This document shows, one piece after another, positions 10,349 to 19,503 of a stretch of 64,000 nt of DNA. The position numbers and the translations under genes were made by a program. The notes beneath the pieces were generated by a model, which searched no databases, was not told the DNA's origin, and saw nothing but the letters and a program-made list of their open reading frames with translations. Origin of the DNA: Alphaproteobacteria bacterium. Lineage in GTDB: Bacteria; Pseudomonadota; Alphaproteobacteria; Reyranellales; Reyranellaceae. Numbering within the stretch: the stretch's first letter is position 1; the number at the start of each line of letters is the position of its first letter. The stretch lies in contig CANJHI010000005.1 of NCBI GenBank assembly GCA_947474005.1, positions 1-64,000 on the forward strand. Direction: 5' to 3'.

Positions 10349-11440
10349 TCACCTCAGCTTCAACGTGGCGAGGCCGGCCATCGCCAGGATGGCGGCGATG
10401 ATCCAGAACCGGAAGACGATCGTGGGTTCGGCCCAGCCCTTCTGCTCGAAATGATGATGGAGCGGCGCCATGCGGAAGACCCGGCGGCCGGTCCATTTGA
10501 AGGACAGGACCTGGACGATCACCGAGATGGTTTCGAGCACGAAGAGGCCGCCCACGATGGCGAGCACGATCTCGTGCTTGGTGACCACGGCCACGGCGCC
10601 CAGCGCGCCGCCGATGGCGAGCGAGCCCGTGTCGCCCATGAAGACCATGGCAGGCGGCGCATTGAACCACAGGAAACCCAGGCCGGCCCCGACGAGCGCC
10701 GAGAGCAGAACCGCGAGTTCGCCGGAGCGCGGGATATGATGAAGAAAGAGGTAGTTCGTCAGGATGATGTTACCGACCACGTAGGCGATCAGGCCGAACA
10801 CCGCCGACGCCATGATCACGGGGCCGATCGCCAACCCGTCGAGGCCATCCGTCAGATTGACGGCGTTGGATGCCCCCACCATCACAAGGCCGCCGAACGC
10901 CACGAACCCCACGACGCCGAGAGGCAGCAGCACATCCTTCAAGAACGGAAATGCCAGCATGTAACGCAACGGAGTCGGCGAGGACTGCGCAATCAGGTAG
11001 GCCGCGATGCCAGCCACCACGATCGAAAAGGCGAGCTTCACCTTGCCCGGTACGCCCTTGGAATTGCGCTTGGTGACCTTGAGGAAGTCGTCCCACAGTC
11101 CGATCGCGCCGAACGCCAGCGTGACACCAAGCACGATCCAGACATATCGGTTGGCAAGATCGGCCCACAGCAGCGTGGCGGTGGTGAGCGTGATCAGGAT
11201 CAGCAGGCCGCCCATGGTGGGCGTGCCCTTCTTGGTCATGAGGTGGCTGGCGGGGCCGTCGTCCCGGATCGGCTGACCCTGGCGCTGCTTGCTGCGCAGC
11301 CAGCGGATCAAGGCGCCGCCGATCAGGAAACTCAACACCAGCGCCGTCAGGAATGCGCCAATCGAGCGGAACGTCAGGTAACGGAACAGGTTGAACGGCC
11401 CGAACACGTCCGCCAACGGATACAACAGATTGTAGAACAT
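10349..11440 (-). CDS. mraY: Phospho-MurNAc-pentapeptide translocase MraY
   Basis: Integral membrane enzyme that transfers phospho-MurNAc-pentapeptide to undecaprenyl phosphate, forming lipid I. The 363-residue protein has about ten membrane segments. The N-terminal part carries [28 protein letters not shown] (given here only as landmarks: QPIRDDGP and KGTPTMGG). Catalytic aspartates lie in GLWDDFLKV and [12 protein letters not shown], and the C-terminal HHHFE motif reads [15 protein letters not shown] at 11440 is 3 bp after the murF stop. Identity is unambiguous. Confidence 0.98.
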   Translation of the reverse strand: MFYNLLYPLADVFGPFNLFRYLTFRSIGAFLTALVLSFLIGGALIRWLRSKQRQGQPIRDDGPASHLMTKKGTPTMGGLLILITLTTATLLWADLANRYVWIVLGVTLAFGAIGLWDDFLKVTKRNSKGVPGKVKLAFSIVVAGIAAYLIAQSSPTPLRYMLAFPFLKDVLLPLGVVGFVAFGGLVMVGASNAVNLTDGLDGLAIGPVIMASAVFGLIAYVVGNIILTNYLFLHHIPRSGELAVLLSALVGAGLGFLWFNAPPAMVFMGDTGSLAIGGALGAVAVVTKHEIVLAIVGGLFVLETISVIVQVLSFKWTGRRVFRMAPLHHHFEQKGWAEPTIVFRFWIIAAILAMAGLATLKLR

Positions 11441-11443
11441 TCC

Positions 11444-12856
11444 CTAGTGTCCCGCCTCGCCGCCGCTTGTCGCCACGATGGCGTCCACGACGATCTTCAT
11501 TTTCGATCCCAGTGAACCCTTGACCGCGATCACGTCACCGGCCCGAAGTGCCGCGGCGACATCACCCGCGAGCGCTACCGAGTCGGGCCGATGCACACCA
11601 CGCTGTGCCGGCGCCAGGCGCCGCCACAAAGCCTGCATGTGCGGCCCGCACAGGAACACCTGTGCCGCTCCGCTCGTCGCCACGGCATCGGCCAGATCCG
11701 CGTGATAGGCATCGGCATCGGCGCCCTCACCCAGCTCACGCATGTCGCCCAGCGCCAGCATCCGCCGGCCTCCGGGCTTGGGCGCGGTACGCGACAACAC
11801 AGCGAGCATCGCGCGGACCGACACAGGGTTGGCATTGTAGCTCTCGTCGAGCAGTTCGACTGCACCTGACCCGAACTTCAGCATCCGGCGCGCGCCGCGT
11901 CCCGGCGATGCCTTGACACTCGCCAGCGTCGCCGACGCCATCGCCACGTTGGCGCCAAGCGCCTCGACGACGGCAAGCGCCGCCACGCTGTTCAGCGCCC
12001 AATGTTCGCCCGCCGCGCCCAGTCGATACTCGATCCGGCGGCCGTGGATCAAGGCTGTAACGTCGCTGCCAGAATCATGCAGGTCGCAGGCGAGAAGTCG
12101 AGCCTCGGCCTGCCCGCTGCGGCCGAAGCCGACAATGCGGGAAACACCGAAGCGCCGGGCGTGATCCGAAAGGCGGTTATAGTGGCGGCTATCGCGATTG
12201 AGCACGGCGACGGCGCCTTCGGCCATGCCGGCAAACACGCAGCCCTTCTCGTCGGCGATCGCCTCTTCGCTGCCCATGTGTCCGATATGGACTGCACCCA
12301 CGTTGGTGATCACGCCGACATGCGCCTCGACCTGGCGGGCCAGCGGCTCGATCTCGCCGGGGTGATTCATGCCAATCTCGAAGACACCGTAACGCGCCTC
12401 GCGCGGCAGCCGCGCCAGGCTGATCGGAACCCCGACATGGTTGTTGTAGCTTGCCACGCTGGCCGAGGTCGCCGCCTGGGCCGACAGCATGGCGCGCAAC
12501 GCATCCTTGGTGCTGGTCTTGCCGACCGAACCTGTGACGCTCGCGATGCGAGCCTTGCTGCGGCGGCGGCCGGCACGGCCAAGATCGACCAGCGCCTTCA
12601 TCGTGTCGGGAACGCGGATCAACGTGCCCCGAGCACCCTCGACCTCACGCGAGACGACAGCCGCGGCAGCACCGCGCGTCAACGCATCAGCCACGAAGCC
12701 GTGGCCGTCGCTGGTCTCTCCCGCAAGCGCAAAGAAGATGTCGCCCTTGCCGACGGCACGGCTGTCGAAGGTCACGCCGTCCGCCTCGAAGGGCGCGACG
12801 GCTGCGATCGGTGACAGCGCCGCGACGACTTCGTCGGAAGTCCAGAGGGCGCTCAT
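11444..12856 (-). CDS. murF: UDP-MurNAc-tripeptide--D-Ala-D-Ala ligase MurF
   Basis: Last cytoplasmic Mur ligase; it adds D-Ala-D-Ala made by Ddl to the tripeptide precursor. The 470-residue protein contains the N-terminal domain with VTFDSRAVGKGDIFFAL, the P-loop SVTGSVGKTSTKDALRAML (near 107-125), FEIGMNHPGEIEPLA and LLDESYNANPVSVRAML. ATG at 12856 overlaps the murE stop as ATGA. Order murE-murF-mraY is canonical. Confidence 0.97.
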   Translation of the reverse strand: MSALWTSDEVVAALSPIAAVAPFEADGVTFDSRAVGKGDIFFALAGETSDGHGFVADALTRGAAAAVVSREVEGARGTLIRVPDTMKALVDLGRAGRRRSKARIASVTGSVGKTSTKDALRAMLSAQAATSASVASYNNHVGVPISLARLPREARYGVFEIGMNHPGEIEPLARQVEAHVGVITNVGAVHIGHMGSEEAIADEKGCVFAGMAEGAVAVLNRDSRHYNRLSDHARRFGVSRIVGFGRSGQAEARLLACDLHDSGSDVTALIHGRRIEYRLGAAGEHWALNSVAALAVVEALGANVAMASATLASVKASPGRGARRMLKFGSGAVELLDESYNANPVSVRAMLAVLSRTAPKPGGRRMLALGDMRELGEGADADAYHADLADAVATSGAAQVFLCGPHMQALWRRLAPAQRGVHRPDSVALAGDVAAALRAGDVIAVKGSLGSKMKIVVDAIVATSGGEAGH

Positions 12857-14340
12857 GTCAGCGCCTTCCCTGGCGCGGAGAGTCCTGCAAGCTCGCGTGC
12901 GACTTCGGCGTCGTCGAAATGGTGCGTGACGCCCTTCATGGTCTGACCGGTCTCATGACCCTTGCCCGCGATCAGCAGCAGGTCGTCGGCACTGCGGAGG
13001 GCCGCCATGCCGGTTTCGATGGCGACATGCCGGCCGTCGGCGATCTCGGTCCAGTTCCTCCGGTCGGCTGCAATGCCGCGCAGGATCTCCGCCCGGATCG
13101 CTTCGGGCTCCTCGCTGCGCGGGTTGTCGTCGGTGACGATGGTGAGATCGGCGAGCCGGGTGGCGATCTCGCCCATGACCGGCCGCTTGCCGCGGTCGCG
13201 ATCGCCGCCGCAACCGAACACCACGACGAGCTTGCCGCGCGCGAAGGGACGGAGCGTGCGCAGCACGGTCTCCAGCGCCTCCGGCTTGTGGGCGTAGTCG
13301 ACGTAGACGGGCGCACCCGACCGATGACGGGCCACAAGCTGCAGGCGGCCCGGCGCGCCTGTCAGACTGCCGAGCCCGGCCACGGCCCGCGCCGGATCGC
13401 CGCCCGTCGCCACCACGAGGCCAAGAGCCGCGAGCGCATTGGATGCCTGGAAGCCACCGACCAACGGGAGGTCGATCTCATGGCGCGTGCCCAGCACTTC
13501 CATCGTCAGGTGCTGGCCGGTCGACGTCGGATCGTCGGCCAGCAACCGGATGTCGCGGCCCGTCGTGCCATAACTCCAGAAGCGGATGCCGCGCCGCACG
13601 CAGATCGTGGACAGTGCCTCGGCGCGATCGCTGTCGGCATTCACGATCGCCGTGCCGCCGGACGGCAACAGGCTGTCGAACAGTCTCGCCTTGGCGGTGA
13701 AGTAGGCATCCATCGACGAATGGTAGTCGAGGTGCTCGTGCGTGAGGTTGGTGAAGGCCGCCGCCGACAGCTGGACGCCATCGAGGCGATGCTGGTCGAG
13801 ACCGTGGCTCGACGCCTCGATCGCGAGATGGCCAACACCCTCGCTCGCAAGCGTGGCCAGGTCCTCGTGAAGCTGGACGGGATCGGGAGTCGTGAGGCCG
13901 GCCTCACGCGTCAATCCCGGCGAGACGATGCCGAGCGTTCCGACGCTTGCCGCTTTGAGACCAAGCGATGTCCAGAGCTGGCGCACGAAATGAACGGTCG
14001 AAGACTTGCCGTTGGTGCCGGTGACTGCGGCGATGGTTCCGGGCTGCAGGCCGGCGAACGCCGCCGCCATCAACGCCACGCGACGGCGCGGGTTGGCATC
14101 GCGTACGACGACGATGCCGGGATCGAGGGCCGGCAACGGCGCGCCGGAAGCGGCGAGGATCGCCACCGCGCCGCGCCCCACTGCATCAGCGACGAACGCC
14201 GCGCCGTCGTGATGCGCTCCCGGCAGCGCTGCGAAAAGGTAACCGGGCTGGACCTTTCGGGAATCGAGAGTCAGGCCGGCAAGAACGGGATCGCGCGGCG
14301 GCGCGGGAACGGTCGCGGTTTCATGTGCGCTGCGGCGCAT
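12853..14340 (-). CDS. murE: UDP-MurNAc-L-Ala-D-Glu--meso-diaminopimelate ligase MurE
   Basis: Mur ligase that adds the third stem-peptide residue. The 495-residue protein shows LTLDSRKVQPGYLFAALPG near the N-terminus, the P-loop AVTGTNGKSSTVHFVRQL, and EASSHGLDQHRL. The specificity motif DNPR (in VTDDNPRSEEP) indicates meso-diaminopimelate rather than lysine, as expected for a Gram-negative. The start chosen is ATG at 14340, 4 bp after the ftsI stop; an upstream frame runs back into ftsI and is discarded. The 3' end overlaps the murF ATG. Confidence 0.97.
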   Translation of the reverse strand: MRRSAHETATVPAPPRDPVLAGLTLDSRKVQPGYLFAALPGAHHDGAAFVADAVGRGAVAILAASGAPLPALDPGIVVVRDANPRRRVALMAAAFAGLQPGTIAAVTGTNGKSSTVHFVRQLWTSLGLKAASVGTLGIVSPGLTREAGLTTPDPVQLHEDLATLASEGVGHLAIEASSHGLDQHRLDGVQLSAAAFTNLTHEHLDYHSSMDAYFTAKARLFDSLLPSGGTAIVNADSDRAEALSTICVRRGIRFWSYGTTGRDIRLLADDPTSTGQHLTMEVLGTRHEIDLPLVGGFQASNALAALGLVVATGGDPARAVAGLGSLTGAPGRLQLVARHRSGAPVYVDYAHKPEALETVLRTLRPFARGKLVVVFGCGGDRDRGKRPVMGEIATRLADLTIVTDDNPRSEEPEAIRAEILRGIAADRRNWTEIADGRHVAIETGMAALRSADDLLLIAGKGHETGQTMKGVTHHFDDAEVARELAGLSAPGKALT

Positions 14341-14344
14341 GAGC

Positions 14345-16207
14345 TCACTCAGCCGCAACGCGACGCACTCCCACCGCGGGGGCGGACGCGGTCTGCGCTG
14401 GGCCGGGTCGCACGGGCAGAGCCTTGCGCTGCTCGGATCCGCGATGACGCGCGTTCGCGGGCGCGAACTGAGGCGGCACCACCGGCGCGGGCACCGGAGT
14501 CGAGGCGATCTCGAGAGGCGGCAAGCCTTCCTTGAGGTCTCCCGGCAGGATGCCGTACAGCGAGACGATACCTTCGATGATCGCCTTGACCGACGGCGCA
14601 GCCACCCAGCCGGCCGTGGCATAGCCGCCGGTCTCGGGAAGGCCCTTCGGCTCGTCGAGCGAGACGCAAATGACGAATTTCGGATCGTTCATGGGAAACA
14701 TGCCAACGAACGAGCTGATTAGGGCTTTTTGGCGGTAGCCTCCCCGCGACGGCTTTTCGGCCGTACCGGTCTTGCCACCGACCTCGTAGCCCGCGACGTT
14801 GGAATTCTTGCCCGTGCCCTCGACCACGTTCAGCCGCAGCAGTTGGCGCAGGCTCAGCGACGTCTTGGTCTGGATCACGCGCCGGCCCGGATCGCTGGCA
14901 GCGTTCCGCTTCACCAGGCTGGGCTGATAGAGGATGCCGCCGTTGACCACCGCCGCCGACCCCGTCACGAGGTGCAGCGGCGTCACCGAGATGCCGTGCC
15001 CGAAGGCGATGGTCATGGTGTTGATCTTCATCCAGTGGCGCGGGTAGAGCGGAGCCGCCAATTCGGGAAGCTGGGTCGTCAGCGCCTTCAGGAAGCCGAT
15101 CTTGTCGAAGAAGGCGCGCTGGGTCTCGGGACCCATCTCCACCGCCATCTTGGCCGAGGCGATGTTGGACGAATACTTGAAGATCTCCGGTACCGACAGC
15201 GGGCGACGCTGGGCATGGTCGTCGTTGATCGTGAAGCGGTCGATCTTGATGGGCGAGGTCGCGTCGAAGACGCTGGTCATCGTCACCCGGCCCGTGTCGA
15301 GCGCCATCGCCGTATTGAAGATCTTGAAGGTCGAGCCCTGCTCGTAGACGCCGAGCGTGGCGCGGTTGAACAGCGCCTCGTTGGTCAGCGTCTTGGTGCT
15401 GTTGGGATCGAATGTCGGCAGCGACGCCATGGCGAGGATCTCGCCGTTGGTCGCATCCATGACGATGGCGGTGGCACCGATCGCCGAGAATTTCTGGGCG
15501 GCGCGTGCGATCTCGCGCTCGACCATGCGCTGCAGCCTGAGGTCGATCGACAGCTGTACAGTCTCGCCACTCTGCAGCTGCTGGTCGAAGTAGCGCTCGA
15601 CTCCGGCCAGTCCTGCATTGTCGACGCTGGCGTAGCCCATGATGTGCGCTGCGGCCGACCCCTGCGGGTAGATGCGCCGCTCCTCGGCCTGGAATTCGAG
15701 GCCGGGAATACCGAGACGATTGACGAGGTTGTGCTCGCGCGGGCTGAGGCCGCGCTTGACCCAGACGAAGGTCTTGTCGCCCTCGAGCTTTTCCCTGACG
15801 TCGTCGTACTTCAGGTCCGGCAAGGCGGTGACGATCTTGCGTGCCGCATCCTGGGGATCGAGCAGCAGACGCGGATTTACGAAGGCCGACATCACCGGCA
15901 CCGACGTCGCGAGCACCGCGCCATTTCGATCGACGATGTCGGCGCGCTCCGACTGGATCGAACCACCGCGCGCCGCCACGCGCTGAGTCGGCTCGGCCCC
16001 GTCGCGCAGCAGCGAGACGTAGCCCATGCGCAAGCCGACCGCGACGAACGCGATCGCGAAGATCGCCGAAGCGATGACGAGCCTCTGCCGGGCCGTTTCC
16101 TGCGCATCGCCCTTGAGGCGATCCTGCGGCGACCCGTAACGCGCGCCGGCCGCCGCGTTTACCGCGGCGGCCGGGTCGGGCGAGCCAGACTTGCGCCACA
16201 GCCTCAC
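14345..16207 (-). CDS. ftsI: Septal peptidoglycan transpeptidase FtsI (PBP3)
   Basis: Class B penicillin-binding protein that cross-links septal peptidoglycan with FtsW. The 620-residue protein has a cytoplasmic tail, one transmembrane helix (about 44-66), a PBP dimerisation domain and a transpeptidase domain with all three motifs: SxxK as GSTFK, SxN as SSN (in FKYSSNIASAK) and KTG in VGGKTGTAEKPS. The C-terminus is extended by a Pro/Ala-rich tail after the catalytic domain. Translation starts at GTG 16207, which overlaps the ftsL stop (GTGA). Confidence 0.97.
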   Translation of the reverse strand: MRLWRKSGSPDPAAAVNAAAGARYGSPQDRLKGDAQETARQRLVIASAIFAIAFVAVGLRMGYVSLLRDGAEPTQRVAARGGSIQSERADIVDRNGAVLATSVPVMSAFVNPRLLLDPQDAARKIVTALPDLKYDDVREKLEGDKTFVWVKRGLSPREHNLVNRLGIPGLEFQAEERRIYPQGSAAAHIMGYASVDNAGLAGVERYFDQQLQSGETVQLSIDLRLQRMVEREIARAAQKFSAIGATAIVMDATNGEILAMASLPTFDPNSTKTLTNEALFNRATLGVYEQGSTFKIFNTAMALDTGRVTMTSVFDATSPIKIDRFTINDDHAQRRPLSVPEIFKYSSNIASAKMAVEMGPETQRAFFDKIGFLKALTTQLPELAAPLYPRHWMKINTMTIAFGHGISVTPLHLVTGSAAVVNGGILYQPSLVKRNAASDPGRRVIQTKTSLSLRQLLRLNVVEGTGKNSNVAGYEVGGKTGTAEKPSRGGYRQKALISSFVGMFPMNDPKFVICVSLDEPKGLPETGGYATAGWVAAPSVKAIIEGIVSLYGILPGDLKEGLPPLEIASTPVPAPVVPPQFAPANARHRGSEQRKALPVRPGPAQTASAPAVGVRRVAAE

Positions 16208-16755
16208 CGACGTCCTCCATCATTTCGCGAGAGGATTTCATCGATCGAAGCCGCGACGCTCTGGTTGTCGCCTACCGGACCCGATGTTGCCGGCTCTTGG
16301 ATTGAGGCCGGTCGAGGGGGCGTCGTGGGTCCGGTGGAACGCCCTGGAGGGGGTGCGGAGGCCGGCGAGGGGCTGCCGGCCTCCGCTGCGACGCGACCAC
16401 CACCGGGCAAAGTCGACGAGGGGACGTCGTTGCCCGTACGTGGGGGGGAAGGGAGTGGTGGATCGCGCCGCGGGGGGACAGATTCGGATTTGAGCGAGTC
16501 GAGCCGGATGACCTGCTTGATCGAGGCCTGCTCGAGCTTGAGATGTTTCAGGGCGAGCTTTTCGATGCGCTCGGCCTCGTTGAGGTGAGCCCATTCGACC
16601 CGCAGAATGTGCGTGGCCTGCTGGCTCTCGACGATCTTGTAGTTGGTGCGGTCGATCCGCTCCTCGAGGTCCTGCACCTTGTACTTGACGGTGAACAGGC
16701 CCACCGCCGTGGCAACGGCGGCGATCGACCAGAAGACGAGCCCGCGATGGATCAT
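16204..16755 (-). CDS. ftsL: Cell division protein FtsL (long form)
   Basis: Small bitopic divisome protein that pairs with FtsB and activates FtsWI. It starts with a membrane helix ([18 protein letters not shown], residues 5-22), then a heptad-like region ([20 protein letters not shown]) and the conserved segment [17 protein letters not shown]. At 183 residues it is clearly longer than the usual 100-120: after about residue 90 a Pro/Ser/Gly-rich, probably disordered, periplasmic tail is added. ATG at 16755 overlaps the rsmH stop, and its own stop overlaps the ftsI GTG. Identity rests on topology, the conserved segment and position. Confidence 0.92.
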   Translation of the reverse strand: MIHRGLVFWSIAAVATAVGLFTVKYKVQDLEERIDRTNYKIVESQQATHILRVEWAHLNEAERIEKLALKHLKLEQASIKQVIRLDSLKSESVPPRRDPPLPSPPRTGNDVPSSTLPGGGRVAAEAGSPSPASAPPPGRSTGPTTPPRPASIQEPATSGPVGDNQSVAASIDEILSRNDGGRR

Positions 16756-17696
16756 GCGCGGCCTCCGGGAACGCCGAGCTTCTCGGCGACACGCAGACGG
16801 GCCGAGCGGGCGCGCGGATTGGCGGCCACTTCGGACTCCGTCGGCAGCACCGGCCTGCGCGTGAGGTCGCGCAGCGTGGCCTCGCGTTCGATGGCGCGCG
16901 GCGGCGCATGGCGCGACGGGCTGGGCGTGCGACCGGCGCGCGCGCGCACGAATTCCTTGACCGCGCGGTCTTCCAGCGAATGGAACGACACCACGGCGAG
17001 GCGGCCGCCCGGCGCCAGGACGGACTCGGCCGCGGCGAGGCCGCGTTCCAGTTCGCCCAGTTCGTCGTTCACGGCAATACGCAACGCCTGGAAGGCTCTT
17101 GTCGCGGGATCGCTCTCATCCTTCGCCGAGGGACCCACGGCGCGGCGCACGATCTCGGCCAATTCGCCGGTCGTCTCGATTCGCTTGATCTTGCGGGCCT
17201 CGACGATGGCGCGCGCGACCCGACGGCTGCGGCGCTCCTCGCCGTAACGCCAGAAGATGTCGGCGAGTTCCACCTCGTCCGCCTCGTTCACGAGGTCCGC
17301 CGCGGACGGGCCGCGCTTCTCCATGCGCATGTCGAGCGGGCCATTGCCGCGAAAGGAGAAGCCGCGTTCGGCGCGATCGAACTGCATCGACGAGACACCG
17401 AGATCGAGCGTCACGCCATCGACATCCTCGACGCCTTCGGCCGACAACAGTTCCGCCATATCGCCGAAGCGACCCTCGATCAGCCGCAGCCGCGGCGCGT
17501 AACGCTCGGCCAACGCCTGGCCGGCGGCAATCGCATCGGGATCGCGATCGATGGCGATTACCCGGCAGTCGGCGCGATCCAGCATCGCGGCGGTGTAACC
17601 GCCGCCGCCGAAGGTGCCGTCGACGTAGCGGCCGCCATCGCGCGGCTCGAGTGCATCGATCACTTCAAGGGCGAGCACGGGAACATGTCCGCTCAT
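16752..17696 (-). CDS. rsmH: 16S rRNA (cytosine-1402-N4)-methyltransferase RsmH
   Basis: SAM-dependent methyltransferase (formerly MraW) that modifies C1402 in the ribosomal P site. The 314-residue protein begins [16 protein letters not shown] and continues with the SAM-binding motif [16 protein letters not shown]. It has [19 protein letters not shown] and the C-terminal [16 protein letters not shown] stretch. The ATG at 17696 overlaps the mraZ stop (ATGA); upstream extension would run through mraZ. Its place directly after mraZ is standard for dcw clusters. Confidence 0.97.
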   Translation of the reverse strand: MSGHVPVLALEVIDALEPRDGGRYVDGTFGGGGYTAAMLDRADCRVIAIDRDPDAIAAGQALAERYAPRLRLIEGRFGDMAELLSAEGVEDVDGVTLDLGVSSMQFDRAERGFSFRGNGPLDMRMEKRGPSAADLVNEADEVELADIFWRYGEERRSRRVARAIVEARKIKRIETTGELAEIVRRAVGPSAKDESDPATRAFQALRIAVNDELGELERGLAAAESVLAPGGRLAVVSFHSLEDRAVKEFVRARAGRTPSPSRHAPPRAIEREATLRDLTRRPVLPTESEVAANPRARSARLRVAEKLGVPGGRA

Positions 17697-18172
17697 GCGT
17701 CGCTCCCGCCGAGGCTGCGCACGAAGGCCGCCATCTTGTCGCGGTCGCCGTCGCGGCGGGCCTGCCAGCGCATGGGATTCCACATCTGGAACTTGTCGCC
17801 CTTGCCGACCAGCATGACGCCCGCATCGGCTTCCAGCGCCTGCGCGAATTCCGCCGGCATGGAAAAGCGGCCGTCCGGCTCCATCGCGATGGTGCGGGCG
17901 CTGGCCGAGAGATAGCCGGCAGGGTCGAAGGCCTCGTCGTCGAGCGCCACCTTGAGCGACCCCTTGGGACCGAGCGCCTCGGCGCGCAGCCGCTCCAGCA
18001 TGGCGTCGAAGCCCGCGCGCGAGTTTCCGTTCACGACGCCCGGTACGTTGGGTGAGTGATAGAGGACGAAGGCACCGCGGTCGTCGGCCGGCAGCTCGTC
18101 GCGGAAGGCTGCGGGCAACAACACCCGGCCTTTTTTGTCGAGCTTGATCAGGATTTCGGACCGAAAGGCCAC
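17693..18172 (-). CDS. mraZ: Transcriptional regulator MraZ
   Basis: SpoVT/AbrB-fold, ring-forming DNA-binding protein that regulates the dcw operon by binding repeats upstream of itself. The 159-residue protein shows two MraZ half-domains: the first around [17 protein letters not shown] (residues 11-27), the second around [20 protein letters not shown] with [15 protein letters not shown]. The start is GTG at 18172, preceded by a G-rich ribosome-binding site (AGGGGG around 18181-18187). It is the first gene of the operon, and the candidate MraZ box lies 59-94 bp upstream. Confidence 0.95.
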   Translation of the reverse strand: MAFRSEILIKLDKKGRVLLPAAFRDELPADDRGAFVLYHSPNVPGVVNGNSRAGFDAMLERLRAEALGPKGSLKVALDDEAFDPAGYLSASARTIAMEPDGRFSMPAEFAQALEADAGVMLVGKGDKFQMWNPMRWQARRDGDRDKMAAFVRSLGGSDA

Positions 18173-18230
18173 GACCCCTGTCCCCCTAAATCCACGGCAG
18201 GTGCCCCACGCCCCTGCGTTTCCCTGCTTA

Positions 18231-18266
18231 CGGGATGATATGGGATATCATGGGATATTCAGGGAA
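18231..18266. promoter_or_regulatory. Candidate MraZ box: four GGGA repeats at 10-bp period
   Basis: On the plus strand GGGA(T/A) starts at 18232, 18242, 18252 and 18262, exactly 10 bp apart; the middle two units read TGGGATATCA and TGGGATATTC. MraZ is known to bind short TGGG-type direct repeats with 5-nt spacers (10-bp period) near its own promoter. Spacing, sequence and position upstream of mraZ all fit. The TGGG reading is on the strand opposite to mraZ, which is worth noting. Assignment is inference. Confidence 0.65.
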
Positions 18267-18312
18267 GCAATGTTGAAAAGCAGGATTCGGTGAGGAATCT
18301 GAAGACGTTAGC

Positions 18313-18328
18313 CACAATATGTATTGTG
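18313..18328. promoter_or_regulatory. 16-bp palindrome upstream of mraZ
   Basis: CACAATA-TG-TATTGTG is a perfect 7-bp inverted repeat. A further copy of the half-site CCACAATA lies at 18345-18352. It is AT-rich, has no poly-T tail, and sits between rnpB and the MraZ box, so an operator for an unknown regulator of the dcw operon is more likely than a terminator. Confidence 0.35.
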
Positions 18329-18384
18329 CACCATTGGCCGAAAACCACAATAGGTTGAGAATTTGCCCGATTCGAGCAACAAAG

Positions 18385-18803
18385 GCGGGTCAGACGGCCT
18401 GTAAGCCGGGTTCTGTCCACGCCCCCGGCAAGCCGGGGACGATGGATGGCCATTCCTCTGGGACGTCCGTTACCGAACGCCTCGCGCGACCGACCCGGAC
18501 GACGACGCGGAAACACCGCTGCCGGTTGCCCGGCATGTCGCCCCTATTTGGTCTTGCTCCCGGTGGGGTTTGCCATGCCGCTTCCGTTGCCGGTCGCGCG
18601 GTGGGCTCTTACCCCACCGTTTCACCCTTGCCTGGCTGGTTTACCGCTCGAAAGCGGGCCAACCCGGCGGTCTGTTTTCTGTGGCACTTTCCCTGGGGTC
18701 GCCCCCGCCGGACGTTATCCGGCACCGTGTCTCCGTGGAGCCCGGACTTTCCTCACCATCGCGGTTGCCCGCGACAGCGCAGCCATCCAGCCGTCTGACC
18801 CAC
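18385..18803 (-). ncRNA. rnpB: RNase P RNA (class A)
   Basis: Catalytic RNA that trims the 5' leader of pre-tRNAs. On the minus strand the 5' end GGGTCAGACGGC (18801-18790) pairs perfectly over 12 bp with the 3' end GCCGTCTGACCC (18398-18387), forming P1. The universally conserved GAGGAAAGTCCGGGCTCC is at 18754-18737, and the conserved 3' segment ACAGAACCCGGCTTACAGG ends at about 18398. The length of about 415 nt fits class A. Open frames across this stretch are non-coding. The exact ends are set by P1 and are approximate by a few bases. Confidence 0.96.
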
Positions 18804-18811
18804 GGCCCTAG

Positions 18812-19501
18812 CTAGGCGGCTCCCCCGACCTGGTCAAGCAGGCCGGCCAGCCGCGTCCGCGTCTCGGGGTCGGCCATGCCGTCGACTTGGGTCGGCCGGA
18901 AATGCCGCTGGAAAGCTTTCACGATGTCTTTGGGGGGCACTGCGATTGGCGGCGCATAGCCGAAGCGCTGGAGGGCCTTGTGGAAGTCGCCGTCGAGAGG
19001 CCGTCCCCCGGCTCTCGGCCAGAGCCCGACACCGGCGGCGGCCAGGTCCATCCACGGAAAGCGAAGGCCGGGATCGATCTTCCGCTTGGGTGCGATGTCG
19101 GAATGGCCCACGATATTGCGTGGTTCGATCGTCGGATGGCGCGCCATAATGCCCTTGCAGAGTTCAATCAACGCCGCGATCTGGCGCGGCGGATAGTCGT
19201 GGCGATCGCCGTGCAGGTTCACGATCTCGATACCAATCGACGTGGTGTTGAGCGCCTCGCGACCGCGCCAATGCGAACGGCCGGCGTGCCAGGCGGTGCG
19301 ATCCTCCGGCACCAGGCGATAGGCTGTGCCGTCCTCCGCCAGGACATAGTGTGAACTAACGCGATGCTCGCGCGCACCATCGCAAAGGATGTCGAGCGAC
19401 TCCTGCAGCGGCAGTTCGGTGTAGTGCAGGACCAGGATATCGACGACCACACCATCGGGCCGCGGCGCGTGATTGGGCGACGGCTGGTCGACGATGTTCA
19501 C
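18812..19501 (-). CDS. N-acetylmuramoyl-L-alanine amidase, AmpD/AmiD type
   Basis: Zinc amidase that cleaves the bond between MurNAc and L-Ala, acting on anhydro-muropeptides or on the wall. The 229-residue protein has an Amidase_2 domain with probable Zn ligands His26 (VLHYT), His133 (GHSDIAP) and Asp143 (KIDPG), and a catalytic Glu near 92 (GIEIVN). Residues about 165-229 form a C-terminal peptidoglycan-binding domain. No signal peptide is visible, which favours a cytoplasmic AmpD-like recycling role, although the binding domain is AmiD-like. Start is GTG at 19501; the upstream co-chaperone gene ends 2 bp before it. The 3' end lies about 9 bp from the 5' end of rnpB. Confidence 0.9.
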   Translation of the reverse strand: MNIVDQPSPNHAPRPDGVVVDILVLHYTELPLQESLDILCDGAREHRVSSHYVLAEDGTAYRLVPEDRTAWHAGRSHWRGREALNTTSIGIEIVNLHGDRHDYPPRQIAALIELCKGIMARHPTIEPRNIVGHSDIAPKRKIDPGLRFPWMDLAAAGVGLWPRAGGRPLDGDFHKALQRFGYAPPIAVPPKDIVKAFQRHFRPTQVDGMADPETRTRLAGLLDQVGGAA

Positions 19502-19503
19502 GG

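Noticed and set aside
18241-18260. CRISPR-like repeats
   Set aside because: The 10-bp units are too short and have no spacers; they fit a MraZ box instead.
18319-18815. Open frames of 81-159 codons across the RNase P RNA region
   Set aside because: The sequence is explained by rnpB on the minus strand (P1 pairing and conserved core motifs); the frames overlap each other in three phases.
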